64,000 nucleotides of DNA from Brevibacillus centrosporus (GCF_003710815.1 NZ_RHHP01000002.1:1-64000); one strand, 5' to 3'. Numbered from the stretch's first letter, positions 33,503 to 41,843 are shown. Notes: generated by a model not told the origin, from the sequence alone. Translations and numbers: made by a program.

Positions 33503-33632
33503 GGTACGCATCTTCTTCTTCATCGTACACATACCACATCTTGTCGGCTCTGAAAAATATAAGGTCATCTTTTACAAATATATCCTTGATATTTCCTGGT
33601 ATCTTATTGACTGCGTTTATCACCTCATTCAT
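33492..33632 (-). CDS. Small protein next to the right att site (46 residues)
   Basis: The frame is MNEVINAVNKIPGNIKDIFV, KDDLIFFRADKMWYVYDEEE and DAYRKA. The stop sits in a terminator stem, and the sequence reads as one folded unit (KDIFVKDDLIFFRADKMWYV). The start lies 21 bp behind a 32-bp perfect palindrome, and TTGAAA 17 bp before TAGCTA could be its promoter. It is the gene closest to the right end. It could be a regulator or directionality factor by position only. The ribosome site is weak. Confidence 0.5.
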   Translation of the reverse strand: MNEVINAVNKIPGNIKDIFVKDDLIFFRADKMWYVYDEEEDAYRKA

Positions 33633-33652
33633 TATATATGTGAAAATCACCA

Positions 33653-33684
33653 AAATATAACCATATAGCTATATGGTTATATTT
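33653..33684. promoter_or_regulatory. 32-bp perfect palindrome
   Basis: AAATATAACCATATAG is followed without a spacer by its exact reverse complement. It overlaps the likely -10 of the small right-end ORF and lies 120 bp from the right att core. On the excised circle the recombinase reading frame would end at the TAG in its centre (33671-33669). Confidence 0.75.
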
Positions 33685-33763
33685 ACTTTTTCAATCTGTA
33701 CAAGCTTTTTCTTCTCAAATAGGCTTGTCCTCTGCAAGTAAAACCTTGATGTAATAAGGAATC

Positions 33764-34003
33764 TTAACTGATCAATTTGACATTGCTTTGTGTTTTTAAT
33801 GTGTTCACGATGTGGGCGACTAGCCGCAGATTATGCTCGATCAGCTTGTTGCGCGCATAGGGGTCGCCTTTTGCCATCAAACGCAAGTACTTTTCTTCCT
33901 CGGTGTCAGGAAGCGGTTGCGGGAAAGCATTGTTTTTGACGTACGCCACAAACATCAAAAGCTCTTTGAAGACCAACGAAAGTGCTGCAATAATACTGGA
34001 CAT
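33764..34003 (-). CDS. sigK: sigK, 5' part (split by the skin element)
   Basis: From ATG 34003 (behind GGAGGTG) this encodes the pro-sequence [20 protein letters not shown], then [31 protein letters not shown] and V. SigK coding stops at the core (33804-33809). The last 13 residues ([13 protein letters not shown]) come from the element and end at the stop 33764. The hydrophobic N-terminus is the part removed by SpoIVFB in activation. After excision it continues with KKFENTG from 12463 downwards. Confidence 0.93.
   Translation of the reverse strand: MSSIIAALSLVFKELLMFVAYVKNNAFPQPLPDTEEEKYLRLMAKGDPYARNKLIEHNLRLVAHIVNTLKTQSNVKLIS
33779..33809. repeat. Right attachment site of the skin element: inner inverted-repeat arm plus core
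   Basis: GACATTGCTTTG (33779-33790) is the exact reverse complement of 12473-12484. The core TTCACG follows at 33804-33809. In the circle the two 12-bp arms face each other with 28 bp between. The dyad extends to AATGTG/AACGTG next to the centre. Confidence 0.9.
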
Positions 34004-34404
34004 GGCTGCCACCTCCACGCCTGGGATAGCTTACTCCTATGCTTATGTGGGCAGTTGCCCATAAGTGCAAGTACGAAAAAAAACGTCGGAAAACTCCCCA
34101 TCGGCAAACCACTTTTCTGGAAGGTTACCATTCTCATCCGTACCATTTACGCTCCTTACTCCATTAGGAAAATAGTCGCAAACTTACTACTTCCAATTAC
34201 CCATTTATCGTAAAACCGCAGTATTATCGCGTTTTCGCGCCTTTTTTCCATAATGCCTCCCCCACCGAATGCCGATAATATCTATACGAGTTTTACCGAA
34301 ATCTTACCAATGACGAGAGGATGAGACGCCTATAGAATCCAACAGCTTCGTCGCTTTTGTAAGTCAGACTGACTCCCCCATCAAACTTGTGCAGGGTGAT
34401 TCCT
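34004..34404. other. Upstream region of sigK (401 bp), divergent from the TPR gene
   Basis: No gene is seen. It should hold the mother-cell promoter of sigK. CTTATG...CATAAG flanking GGGCAACTGCCC at about 34042-34065 is an inverted repeat just upstream of the sigK ribosome site. I could not fix a sigma-E promoter with certainty. Confidence 0.4.
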
Positions 34405-35688
34405 ATGATTGCTTCAGAAATAATCGGCCTGACAGCCCTTGTGCTCGTCCTGATCTTTTTTTATACCCGTAAGCTGTTTCACAAACTGCGCAGCCTATTC
34501 ATACTGGTCCTGGCCTTTGCCAGCGCTGGCCTGGTCGGATATTCCAGTGCCTCCAGCATCGGGATTGGATGGACCGTCAGTTTGGCGTTGTTTATTTTTT
34601 TGGGGGTCGCAGTCACTGTCATCTACCTGCATAGACGCGAGGATCGGCAGATTGAGGAGCATTTTGAGCTCGCTCTGAAGTCTGAACAGCCTCTTTCGCT
34701 TGGATCTATTGATGCCATTCCTTCTGAGCTGACCACTGCTTCAGCTCCGCTTCCATTTACTCCGGAGCCTAAATTGTTGGAAATCCATCCAGCCTTGCCA
34801 CCGATTGAAGAAATCGGAGTGGAAAATGGGGAAAAAGAGCCGATGCCAGAGCCTCGGGAGAGTCCCGTGGCAGTTGAGACTGTAGCGAAAAAGGTAACGG
34901 CGGCTACGGAAGTGCTTGTGGATGAGGCAGAGCTGGATGTTCAGGAAGAGTTGAATCTTGAGAAAGAACTAAGCCTTGAAATAGACGCTCCAGTTATCCC
35001 TGTCGAAATCACGGAACCAGAAGCGCCATCCAGCGATGCGGCCGAAGTTGAGCTTGTTCCCGAAACGACATCTGTCATTGATGATTCGGTACAGACTTCC
35101 CCAGAGACTCCCAGCGAGACCATCGCCGAGCCAGAATCTTCATCGGTAGGGCTGGAATCCTTCGAAGCAAGCAACGACTCCGCGAAGCTCGAGAGCACGG
35201 GGGTGCCAGCTGAGAAAGTAAATTCGCTGTCGTCCCCTTCCGCTGGAAACATTTCGGTCGTGCCCGTCGATCGCGAACGTATTCAGACACTCTCCGAAAA
35301 TGCAGAGAAGGCCCTGCAGCGGGGGGATTTTCTGCGTGCCTACCAGTTTCTTCGGGAAGCCTTGTCATTTGCCGCTCCCCCGACGGCAGCCTACATACTG
35401 AGCCGGCAATTGGTACAGGTGCTCAATGAGATGGGCCTTTACCAAGAAAGCATCTCGGTCATGGAAAAGACCCTGCGGGAATACCCTTCGTTGTCTGCGA
35501 AGAAGCGCGATGAATTTTCCGCACAGATCACCTATCTAGAAGCGCTGATCCACCAATTGCAGCTCGAAAATAAACGGAATCTTTCTTGGTCGTCCGTCCC
35601 GCCTGCGATTCACCAGAAAGTGCTCATGCACTATCGCTCGTTGTTTCCGAGCAAGTGCGAGAACACCCCAGCCATCCCATTTCATTAA
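34405..35688 (+). CDS. Membrane protein with acidic linker and C-terminal TPR-like helices
   Basis: This protein of about 427 residues has three hydrophobic segments in the first 85 residues (IIGLTALVLVLIFFY; SLFILVLAFASAGLVG; VSLALFIFLGVAVTVIYLH). A long Pro/Glu/Ser-rich acidic linker (about 95-300) is followed by helical repeats (ALQRGDFLRAYQFLREALSF; MGLYQESISVMEKTLREYP) of TPR type. The linker and repeats should lie in the cytoplasm. ATG 34405 follows CAGGGTG. It precedes the PRC-barrel gene by 12 bp, probably in one operon. The partner is unknown. Confidence 0.65.
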   Translation: MIASEIIGLTALVLVLIFFYTRKLFHKLRSLFILVLAFASAGLVGYSSASSIGIGWTVSLALFIFLGVAVTVIYLHRREDRQIEEHFELALKSEQPLSLGSIDAIPSELTTASAPLPFTPEPKLLEIHPALPPIEEIGVENGEKEPMPEPRESPVAVETVAKKVTAATEVLVDEAELDVQEELNLEKELSLEIDAPVIPVEITEPEAPSSDAAEVELVPETTSVIDDSVQTSPETPSETIAEPESSSVGLESFEASNDSAKLESTGVPAEKVNSLSSPSAGNISVVPVDRERIQTLSENAEKALQRGDFLRAYQFLREALSFAAPPTAAYILSRQLVQVLNEMGLYQESISVMEKTLREYPSLSAKKRDEFSAQITYLEALIHQLQLENKRNLSWSSVPPAIHQKVLMHYRSLFPSKCENTPAIPFH

Positions 35689-35700
35689 AGGAGCAACGTC

Positions 35701-36450
35701 ATGAAACAAAGCAAAGAAGTTTTGGGAAAACCGATCATCAGCATTTTGGCAGGGAAAGAAATCGGCAAAGTAAAAAATTTCGTCATCAATCCAGACATGC
35801 GCAGCATCGAATTCATGGTCGTCCAAAATGATCAGTGGGATTTTGGAATCAAGGCTATTCCCTTCAAGCTAGTCGAAGGTTTGGGTGATTATGCCGTCAC
35901 AATCGAATCGGAGAACGCCGTGATCGATCTCGCCGACATCCCCATTGCCAACGAGCTGCTGAGTAAAAACATCCAAATTAAAGGCTCACGAATCATTTCG
36001 CGAAAAGGCCAGCACTTCGGACAAATCACCGAATATTATTTCGATCCAGAAACGGGGAAAATTCTAGGTTGTATCCTGGATACCCCTGACGCAATTTCTG
36101 TCCTGCCGGAGACTTCCGTCATCACTTTTGGGAAGGAAATAACCGTCATTTCTGATGAAGGTGAAAATCCTCTTGTTTCCGACGAAGTTTTTCGTTCTGG
36201 AAAGGCAGATGAGGAACAAGTTGAGCATGCAGATGTTCCTGTCTCTACACAGGAACCGGCACCCTCCTCCTCTTCGGATGGGCTTGACCTCGATGAGCTG
36301 ATCGGCAAAACCTTGTCCGCAAATCTGTACGATCCCTCCGGCGAGCTGTTTGCTGAGGAAGGTACGGTCATCACGGCTGAGATTGTCAATCAGACAAAGG
36401 CGATGGGCAGCAACAAAGCCTTGGAGCTTGCCTTAAAAGTAGCGGAATAG
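35701..36450 (+). CDS. Protein with two PRC-barrel domains and a C-terminal module shared with the HD-GYP protein
   Basis: This 249-residue protein has PRC-barrel 1 at about 5-80 (GKPIISILAGKEIGKVKNFV) and barrel 2 at about 95-150 (SRIISRKGQHFGQITEYYFD). After a Ser/Pro linker there is a 45-residue module, LIGKTLSANLYDPSGELFAE then GTVITAEIVNQ. The same module opens the HD-GYP protein at 37562 (LEGRVLAADLFTENGILLLP then ATVITAAHVQ). PRC-barrels mediate protein contacts in RNA processing and division. It ends at a terminator 36476-36510. Confidence 0.75.
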   Translation: MKQSKEVLGKPIISILAGKEIGKVKNFVINPDMRSIEFMVVQNDQWDFGIKAIPFKLVEGLGDYAVTIESENAVIDLADIPIANELLSKNIQIKGSRIISRKGQHFGQITEYYFDPETGKILGCILDTPDAISVLPETSVITFGKEITVISDEGENPLVSDEVFRSGKADEEQVEHADVPVSTQEPAPSSSSDGLDLDELIGKTLSANLYDPSGELFAEEGTVITAEIVNQTKAMGSNKALELALKVAE

Positions 36451-36475
36451 CCTTTCTTCCTCTTTCAAGTGATAG

Positions 36476-36510
36476 GACCTCAGCCGCCTCGGCAGCCGGG
36501 GTCTTCTTTT
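36476..36510 (+). terminator. Terminator after the PRC-barrel gene
   Basis: GACC-TCAGCCG / CGG-GGTC pairing is followed by TTCTTTT. Confidence 0.6.
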
Positions 36511-36561
36511 GTATCTGTTCATTTGGTAAAATAATAAAAATAATCAAAAAGGAGGATATCC

Positions 36562-36759
36562 ATGCTAGACTTCGGAGCCGTCTCCCTTGAATGGGGGACA
36601 TTGATTATTCAACTCATCTTTTTTCTCCTTCCCACCATCCTCGTGATCATGGCTATTCGAAAAGTCACCAATCAATCCAAAGTAAGACAACATGCGATCG
36701 AGGCACTTGAAAAACGGGTGGAAGCACTGGAACAAGAGCTTCGTTCCAAGAAGCCGTAA
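36562..36759 (+). CDS. Small membrane protein with a coiled-coil tail
   Basis: This 65-residue protein has one hydrophobic segment (TLIIQLIFFLLPTILVIMAI) followed by a heptad helix ALEKRVEALEQELRSKK. The site AAGGAGG precedes ATG 36562. Many Firmicutes have such single-helix plus coiled-coil proteins; no function is known. Confidence 0.65.
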   Translation: MLDFGAVSLEWGTLIIQLIFFLLPTILVIMAIRKVTNQSKVRQHAIEALEKRVEALEQELRSKKP

Positions 36760-36784
36760 CGAAAAGAACCTCCCTCCACGAAAA

Positions 36785-36826
36785 AACCGTTTCCCGCGAG
36801 CAGCTCTTGCACGCAAGGAAACGGTT
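36785..36826. terminator. Terminator between convergent genes
   Basis: AACCGTTTCC and GGAAACGGTT with an A-run on the left and T/C on the right. Confidence 0.7.
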
Positions 36827-36831
36827 CTCCC

Positions 36832-37404
36832 CTATACCCATACAGTCAAGTTTTTGACCATATGGCTGAATAAATGTCCACTGACTACAATCGTTCCGTC
36901 TTGGTGATAGCCGATAGCTTCATACAGCCTACGGGCACTCGGATTCTCCTGGTCCACCAACAGGGAAATTTTGTAATACCCGCGATGCTTGCTCTCCTGT
37001 TCGAAAGCTTTCAGCAGAGATTTCCCGATTCCCTTTCCTCTGTACTCCGCTTTGACGACAGCTGTATCCAGATAAAACTCATCGTCTCGTGCTTCTTTGA
37101 CAATGACCGGCGCTGTACCTGTCACTTGCTCGACATACGCGACAAATGGCTGATCCAGCTGCTTCGTTTGGCTGCCGTGGTAAAACAGAGCCAGTCCAAT
37201 CGGTTCGCCTTTGTCTTCATCCACTGCGATGAGCGCATTCTGGTAGCTTAAGCGGTTATTCGGTTGAGCGAAGAACTGGCTCATTACTCGAATGGCCTCC
37301 TGCGGATCAGTCGCTCCTGTAAGTGAGTGGGCTATATCACCGATAGCCTCATAGATGAGCGGCGACGCAAAAACAGCATCCTCAGGTGTGGCTTGACGTA
37401 TCAT
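36832..37404 (-). CDS. GNAT-family N-acetyltransferase
   Basis: This 190-residue protein has IRQATPEDAVFASPLIYEAI, LDTAVVKAEYRGKGIGKSLL (acetyl-CoA loop) and DQENPSARRLYEAIGYHQDG. It is a plain GNAT domain; the substrate is unknown. ATG 37404 follows GGGAAGGAG. It is monocistronic. Confidence 0.8.
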   Translation of the reverse strand: MIRQATPEDAVFASPLIYEAIGDIAHSLTGATDPQEAIRVMSQFFAQPNNRLSYQNALIAVDEDKGEPIGLALFYHGSQTKQLDQPFVAYVEQVTGTAPVIVKEARDDEFYLDTAVVKAEYRGKGIGKSLLKAFEQESKHRGYYKISLLVDQENPSARRLYEAIGYHQDGTIVVSGHLFSHMVKNLTVWV

Positions 37405-37521
37405 GTTGTTGTTCTCCTTCCCTCTATGCATCTACCCCATATCGTGCACTTCTTTATTGTGTCACAATCCGTCTGAGGGGTCGAGCTAACCAAGGAAACG
37501 TTCACAGAACAGCAAAAATGA

Positions 37522-37547
37522 AACCGCTCCCATAAAAGAGCGGCCTT
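37522..37547. terminator. Terminator of the HD-GYP gene
   Basis: CCGCTC-CCATAAAA-GAGCGG flanked by A- and T-rich tracts. Confidence 0.6.
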
Positions 37548-37561
37548 TATCACGATGTGGA

Positions 37562-38626
37562 CTATCCAATCATTTTTTCAATCGTCAGTTTCCTGTCATG
37601 GCGCAAATCGATAAACTCGTCCCGTCTCCTGACAAGCGGTCGCATCGGCTCATCCTGATGAATCAAAATAACCTCGACTTCCTCGCCACTGTTCAAGCGA
37701 GCTCTTGCACCAACATAGAGCAGGGCGATATAGCGCACAAATTGGGAGACAATCTCGATGTTCAGCTTTCCATTGCATGCTTCCTTCCAGAGAAGCTGGG
37801 CAGCCTCAAAAGGCGAAGTTCGTTCCTTGTATACCCGATCCGAACAGATCGCATCAAACATGTCGGCGATCGCCAGCACTTGGCACTCCACTGGGATATC
37901 ATCGCCTTTGAGCTGCTTGGGATACCCGGAGCCATCCAAACGCTCATGGTGGAGCAGTGCGCAGAGCGCCAGCATTTCAGAGGAGCCTTCCATTTCCTTG
38001 ATCATCTGATAGCCATACAGCGTATGCTTCTTGACATCAGCAAACTCCTCTTCTGTCAGCTTTCCAGGCTTGAGCAGAACCTCTGTAGGGACCTTCATCT
38101 TACCCAAATCATGCAGAAAGCCTGCTGTTCCCATAAACGCGGCACGTTCCCCATCCCATTTGATCAGCCGCGCAATCAACGAACAGAGAATTCCGACATT
38201 TAAAGAGTGACGGTAGGTATAGCTATCCGCTCCCTCCAATACGTACAGCGAACGAAATAATCCCAGCTGCTTCATGGATTGCTCGGCTACCTGGCCGAAG
38301 ATTTCCGCGAACTGCGCAAGCTCTGGCGTCTCGCTTTTACTCGCTTGGTCAAACAGCGACTTAGTCTTGTCCAAAGCCTCGATGTACGCGGCGACCGTCT
38401 TTTCATCTGCATCCAGCTCCATGAGCTGTGTCCGGATATTCGTCTCCACTCCCTCAGCTAGCTCCTGCAGCACTTCTACCTCACTGATCCGTTGCTTCTG
38501 AAGCAGCTGCACATGGGCTGCGGTAATAACCGTTGCTTCGGGTAGCAGCAGGATTCCATTTTCCGTGAACAAATCAGCTGCTAAGACTCTTCCCTCTAGT
38601 GAATTGTCTACTGGTGCAAAAGACAT
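37562..38626 (-). CDS. HD-GYP domain phosphodiesterase (probable c-di-GMP hydrolase)
   Basis: In this 354-residue protein the first 60 residues are the small module shared with the PRC-barrel protein. The HD-GYP domain is at about 140-320: YRHSLNVGIL, LHDLGKMKVP, KHTLYGYQMI, LLHHERLDGSGYPK and AIADMFDAICSDRVYK. All metal-binding His/Asp positions and the GYP motif are present. It should cleave c-di-GMP to pGpG or GMP. The start ATG 38626 follows AAAGGTTGA. It stands alone. Confidence 0.85.
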   Translation of the reverse strand: MSFAPVDNSLEGRVLAADLFTENGILLLPEATVITAAHVQLLQKQRISEVEVLQELAEGVETNIRTQLMELDADEKTVAAYIEALDKTKSLFDQASKSETPELAQFAEIFGQVAEQSMKQLGLFRSLYVLEGADSYTYRHSLNVGILCSLIARLIKWDGERAAFMGTAGFLHDLGKMKVPTEVLLKPGKLTEEEFADVKKHTLYGYQMIKEMEGSSEMLALCALLHHERLDGSGYPKQLKGDDIPVECQVLAIADMFDAICSDRVYKERTSPFEAAQLLWKEACNGKLNIEIVSQFVRYIALLYVGARARLNSGEEVEVILIHQDEPMRPLVRRRDEFIDLRHDRKLTIEKMIG

Positions 38627-38796
38627 AGGATCAACCTTTCACTCTCTTTTTCTAAATTATAGAAGTCGTGGATGTTGGTTACAATCTATTTTTTAAAACA
38701 TTCCTAAACTTCATTCTCATTCGGGACACTCTGCCCGTTCATTACATATGATGAGTGAGTAGCAACAGGTGATTTCTTAGGAGGGACATCCGTCAG

Positions 38797-39267
38797 ATGA
38801 CGATTCTGTACATCACTCCGAAAGCTTGGAAACAGATCGAGACCGCCGTAAGAAAAGACCCCTCGCTCGAGACCGGAGGGGTAATGATGGGATATCCGAT
38901 GGGTGATGATCGTTGGGTCGTGACTTATGCAAGTGAGCCTGGGCCAAAAGCCATACAGAGCCCCCATTCCGTCTATTTCGACGACGCTCATTTACGCAAA
39001 CTCGTTCGCAACCTGAGCAAGAGCAGGAAATGGGAGTATCTCGGGGATTGGCACAGTCATACCATTAAAAGGCTATCGCCCAGCAAGGGAGACAAAAAGA
39101 CCATCTGGGAAAAAGCCACGCAGTCCATTTACACGTCTCCCTCTCCGCTGATGCTGATCGTTGGTCTGGGTAGACATAATCAAGTCCAGGCAAGAGGCTT
39201 TATTCTTGGGAATTCCCTGCGCGAGGTTGGGAAGATTGAGCTGTTTGACCGGAAAGTGCATCAATAG
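38797..39267 (+). CDS. JAMM/MPN (Mov34) metalloprotease-like protein
   Basis: This 156-residue protein has a JAB domain: catalytic Glu in SLETGGVMMG, zinc site WHSHTIKRLSPSKGD (HxH...D) and a hydrophobic core LMLIVGLG. Bacterial JAMM proteins can cut isopeptide- or C-terminal Gly-linked partners, or act in sulphur-carrier processing. There is no ubiquitin-like gene nearby, so the substrate is unknown. ATG 38797 has GGAGGGACATCCGTCAG before it. The 3' end overlaps the convergent PBP gene by 68 bp. Confidence 0.75.
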   Translation: MTILYITPKAWKQIETAVRKDPSLETGGVMMGYPMGDDRWVVTYASEPGPKAIQSPHSVYFDDAHLRKLVRNLSKSRKWEYLGDWHSHTIKRLSPSKGDKKTIWEKATQSIYTSPSPLMLIVGLGRHNQVQARGFILGNSLREVGKIELFDRKVHQ

Positions 39268-41029
39268 CCCGGCGGAACAGTTCCGTAGCCTGATTTCCTC
39301 CCCAGCTTGGCTGATTTTCCGCTACCACGCAGAGTGCGTATTGCGGTTCATCATATGGTGCATAGCCGATAAACCAGAGGTGATTTTGCGACTGGTTTGC
39401 TCCACCTGTCTGTGCCGTCCCAGTCTTGCCAGCCACCTCCCATGGCGCGCTTCCCAGCAGCTGCCCCGTCCCTTCCGTTACTACCTTTCGCATCATTTTG
39501 CGCAGCTTGCTCGCCGTGACGTAGTCAATGCCTTGAACCGGAAGTACCTGCATAGGGAAACGGTGAAAGGTTTGTCCGTTTCTGTACGCAATTTCATTGA
39601 CCACACGTACTTGTGCTGGCTGACCACCGCGCAAGATCGATACGACCATATTTGCAGCCTGCAGGGGGGTTACCCGGACATCCCGCTGACCGATCGCTGT
39701 CTGTATCAGGACTCCTTCGTCTCGGCGGGAAACCCCTTGGGCGAATATTGCGCCACGGTCCTCGCCTTCGATTTGGCGAAAACCATCGAGCTTGAACAAG
39801 TGAGCTGTCGCATGACCGACCTGCTCGGACAAGCCTAGGCGCTTTGCATACTCCTCCAGCTTTTCTCCCCCCACCCGATTGGCGATCTGAGCAAATGCGA
39901 TGTTGCACGACTGGGCGTAGGCTTCATCCATCGTCACGCTTCCATGCCCTTCCTTTTTCCAGCAAGAAAAATGATACTTGCCATATTCCCCCGTGCAAGT
40001 GAAACGCTCCGTTGGTGAAACGAGTCCTTCTGCCAAGGCCGCCGCCGCTACCACTGTTTTAAAAATGGAGCCTGGCGGAAGCTGCTTCACCGCTCTGTTT
40101 TTCCAGTCATCCCCACGCACATCGACCTTCGTCTGATCGAATGTAGGGCGGCTGACCATCGACCGGATATCTCCAGTCTGGGCATCCAGCACGACAATGC
40201 TCCCTTGCTTCAAGCCCACTTCATCCGCAATTTGCTCCATGCTCCGCTGGATATGCACATCGAGAGTCGTTGTCAGAGCGAGCGGGTAGTATTCGTTTTC
40301 CTGCTTTGAATAGCGGATGTCGAGCCCACGCAGCGGCTTCCCCTGTCCGTCTACGTAATACGATAAGATAGAAGGCTCCACCCCTTGCAAAAATCGATCA
40401 AAGCTGCGCTCCAAGCCAGAAGCTCCGATCGTGCTGTCCGCATTCATTTTTCCGCTTGCCCATTCTTCTGGATACAGTGACTCGACCAGGTTGGGATTTT
40501 GATTAATAAAGCCGATGACATGCTTGGCTACCTCATCAGGTCTGTATCTTTCCGTGACTGCCAGCGCTACGACTCCCGGAATGTCCAGCGCATTGATCTG
40601 CTCAGCCTGCCTCTCGTTGAGAACGATCAGCTTCCCGTCTTCCTTGCGCAGTAATAATGGAGCTTTCGCTTTCTCCATGACTTCCGCAAGCCGTTCTACC
40701 GGTTGGGAAACAATCGCGGCCAGACGGGATAAACCATCTGTTCCTGCCAGAGCGCCACGTGCGAGCGGAAAAAGGATCAAAGCCCGATGCTCTTCCCCTG
40801 TAAAGGCATAGCCGTTCCGATCTCGTATATCACCGCGTCCGCTATGAAGGACAATGCTTTGCTGCCGCTGTTTAACCGCGTTCTTGACCAGATCGATGTT
40901 GCGCTTGGTAAAGCGGTGAGGAGCCCCTATCTGAATCCACCACAGTCTCGTGATTAAACCAATCCATACGAGCGTCATACCCATCAAGACCAGAAAGTGC
41001 CTGCGTTTCAGCCGCCGTTCCAGTTGCAC
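39200..41029 (-). CDS. pbpI: Penicillin-binding transpeptidase (class B, YrrR/PbpI-like)
   Basis: This protein of about 609 residues has an N-terminal membrane helix (FLVLMGMTLVWIGLITRLWW), a dimerisation domain, and the transpeptidase at about 300-600 with SxxK in PPGSIFKTV, SxN in YAQSCNIAF and KTG in AGKTGTAQTGG. It cross-links peptidoglycan outside the membrane. The likely start is GTG 41029 behind GGGAGGG. A longer frame from 41113 crosses the udk terminator and has no ribosome site. The place after udk matches yrrR of B. subtilis, where the product is PBP4b. The symbol is given by synteny. Confidence 0.8.
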   Translation of the reverse strand: MQLERRLKRRHFLVLMGMTLVWIGLITRLWWIQIGAPHRFTKRNIDLVKNAVKQRQQSIVLHSGRGDIRDRNGYAFTGEEHRALILFPLARGALAGTDGLSRLAAIVSQPVERLAEVMEKAKAPLLLRKEDGKLIVLNERQAEQINALDIPGVVALAVTERYRPDEVAKHVIGFINQNPNLVESLYPEEWASGKMNADSTIGASGLERSFDRFLQGVEPSILSYYVDGQGKPLRGLDIRYSKQENEYYPLALTTTLDVHIQRSMEQIADEVGLKQGSIVVLDAQTGDIRSMVSRPTFDQTKVDVRGDDWKNRAVKQLPPGSIFKTVVAAAALAEGLVSPTERFTCTGEYGKYHFSCWKKEGHGSVTMDEAYAQSCNIAFAQIANRVGGEKLEEYAKRLGLSEQVGHATAHLFKLDGFRQIEGEDRGAIFAQGVSRRDEGVLIQTAIGQRDVRVTPLQAANMVVSILRGGQPAQVRVVNEIAYRNGQTFHRFPMQVLPVQGIDYVTASKLRKMMRKVVTEGTGQLLGSAPWEVAGKTGTAQTGGANQSQNHLWFIGYAPYDEPQYALCVVAENQPSWGGNQATELFRRAIDALSGQTAQSSQPRAGNSQE

Positions 41030-41096
41030 GAATCTTCCCTCCCTGGCTTTTTTAGCCAGTATTGCCCGAAAGAGAGTACCGGAAACGAGAAGCACG

Positions 41097-41126
41097 AAAA
41101 AACACGCTGACAAAGACAGCGTGTTT
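41097..41126 (-). terminator. Terminator of udk
   Basis: AAACACGCTG-TCTTTGT-CAGCGTGTTT with a T-run on the minus strand. It overlaps the nominal longer PBP frame and speaks against that start. Confidence 0.8.
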
Positions 41127-41138
41127 GGTGGAATCGCT

Positions 41139-41780
41139 TTAGGTATTGGCCAGCTGCTGTTTTTCCAGCAGAATGTTGCTGATTTTCGTAGACAAAAGAT
41201 CCAGCGCGACGCGGTTATAGCCGCCTTCGGGAATAATCACGTCAGCATAACGCTTCGTCGGTTCAATGAACTGAAGGTGCATCGGGCGGACGACATTCAG
41301 ATACTGATTAACTACCGATTCCATCGAGCGTCCCCGCTCCTCGATATCGCGAAGCATTCTTCTGACAATCCGGACATCCGCATCCGTATCCACGAATACT
41401 TTGATATCCATCAGACCGCGGATCCTCTCGTCCTCTAGGATCAGCATCCCTTCCAGGATAATGACATCCTTCGGTTCAATCAGGAGCGTTTCTTTTTTTC
41501 TCGTATGCTCTTTAAAATCGTAGATTGGCTTTTCGATCGCCTTGCCTTTCAGCAAATCCTGCAGATGGGAAAGCATCAGGTCATTGTCAAAAGCAAAAGG
41601 ATGATCGTAGTTGGTCAATTGACGTTCTTCCATTTTCAAATGATCTTGGTTCTTGTAATAAGAATCCTGCTCGATCATCGTCACACTGTCGTTTTGAAAC
41701 TGGCGAAACAATTCTCTGGCGACGGTCGTCTTTCCAGAGCCACTGCCTCCAGCTACCCCAATCAATACGGGGTTGCGCAT
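41139..41780 (-). CDS. udk: Uridine kinase
   Basis: This 213-residue protein has the P-loop [17 protein letters not shown], then [26 protein letters not shown] and the lid RDIEERGR. It phosphorylates uridine and cytidine to UMP/CMP with ATP or GTP for pyrimidine salvage. It sits between yrrM and the PBP gene, as in B. subtilis (greA is missing here). Confidence 0.95.
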   Translation of the reverse strand: MRNPVLIGVAGGSGSGKTTVARELFRQFQNDSVTMIEQDSYYKNQDHLKMEERQLTNYDHPFAFDNDLMLSHLQDLLKGKAIEKPIYDFKEHTRKKETLLIEPKDVIILEGMLILEDERIRGLMDIKVFVDTDADVRIVRRMLRDIEERGRSMESVVNQYLNVVRPMHLQFIEPTKRYADVIIPEGGYNRVALDLLSTKISNILLEKQQLANT

Positions 41781-41843
41781 GCCTCATATCCCCTTCCTAT
41801 TTGGCATCCAGGCACTATCGACCTCGGATTTTTTGCTCGACGA

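Larger units (their letters stand above)
12458..33809. mobile_element. sigK-intervening ('skin') element, 21,346 bp
   Basis: The two sigK halves end at identical 6-bp cores (12458-12463 and 33804-33809). Joining them gives CAC ATC GTG AAG AAA TTT, which is HIVKKF, exactly the SigK reading. The element is AT-rich compared with its flanks and carries a large serine recombinase beside the left core, as in B. subtilis (SpoIVCA). Cargo is a ParB-like gene, a PHP/AAA ATPase, two further serine recombinases, an arsenic block and a Mrr-type nuclease. The insertion is after codon 66 of sigK. It is absent from mature mother-cell DNA if the recombinase works as expected. There are no virion or packaging genes. 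Confidence 0.93.

Noticed and set aside
12458..33809. Complete prophage
   Set aside because: No capsid, terminase, portal, tail or lysis genes are present in the element, so it is not an active phage in this form.
41029..41113. Longer start of the PBP (637 residues)
   Set aside because: The extra codons run through the udk terminator and have no ribosome site; GTG 41029 has GGGAGGG in front.
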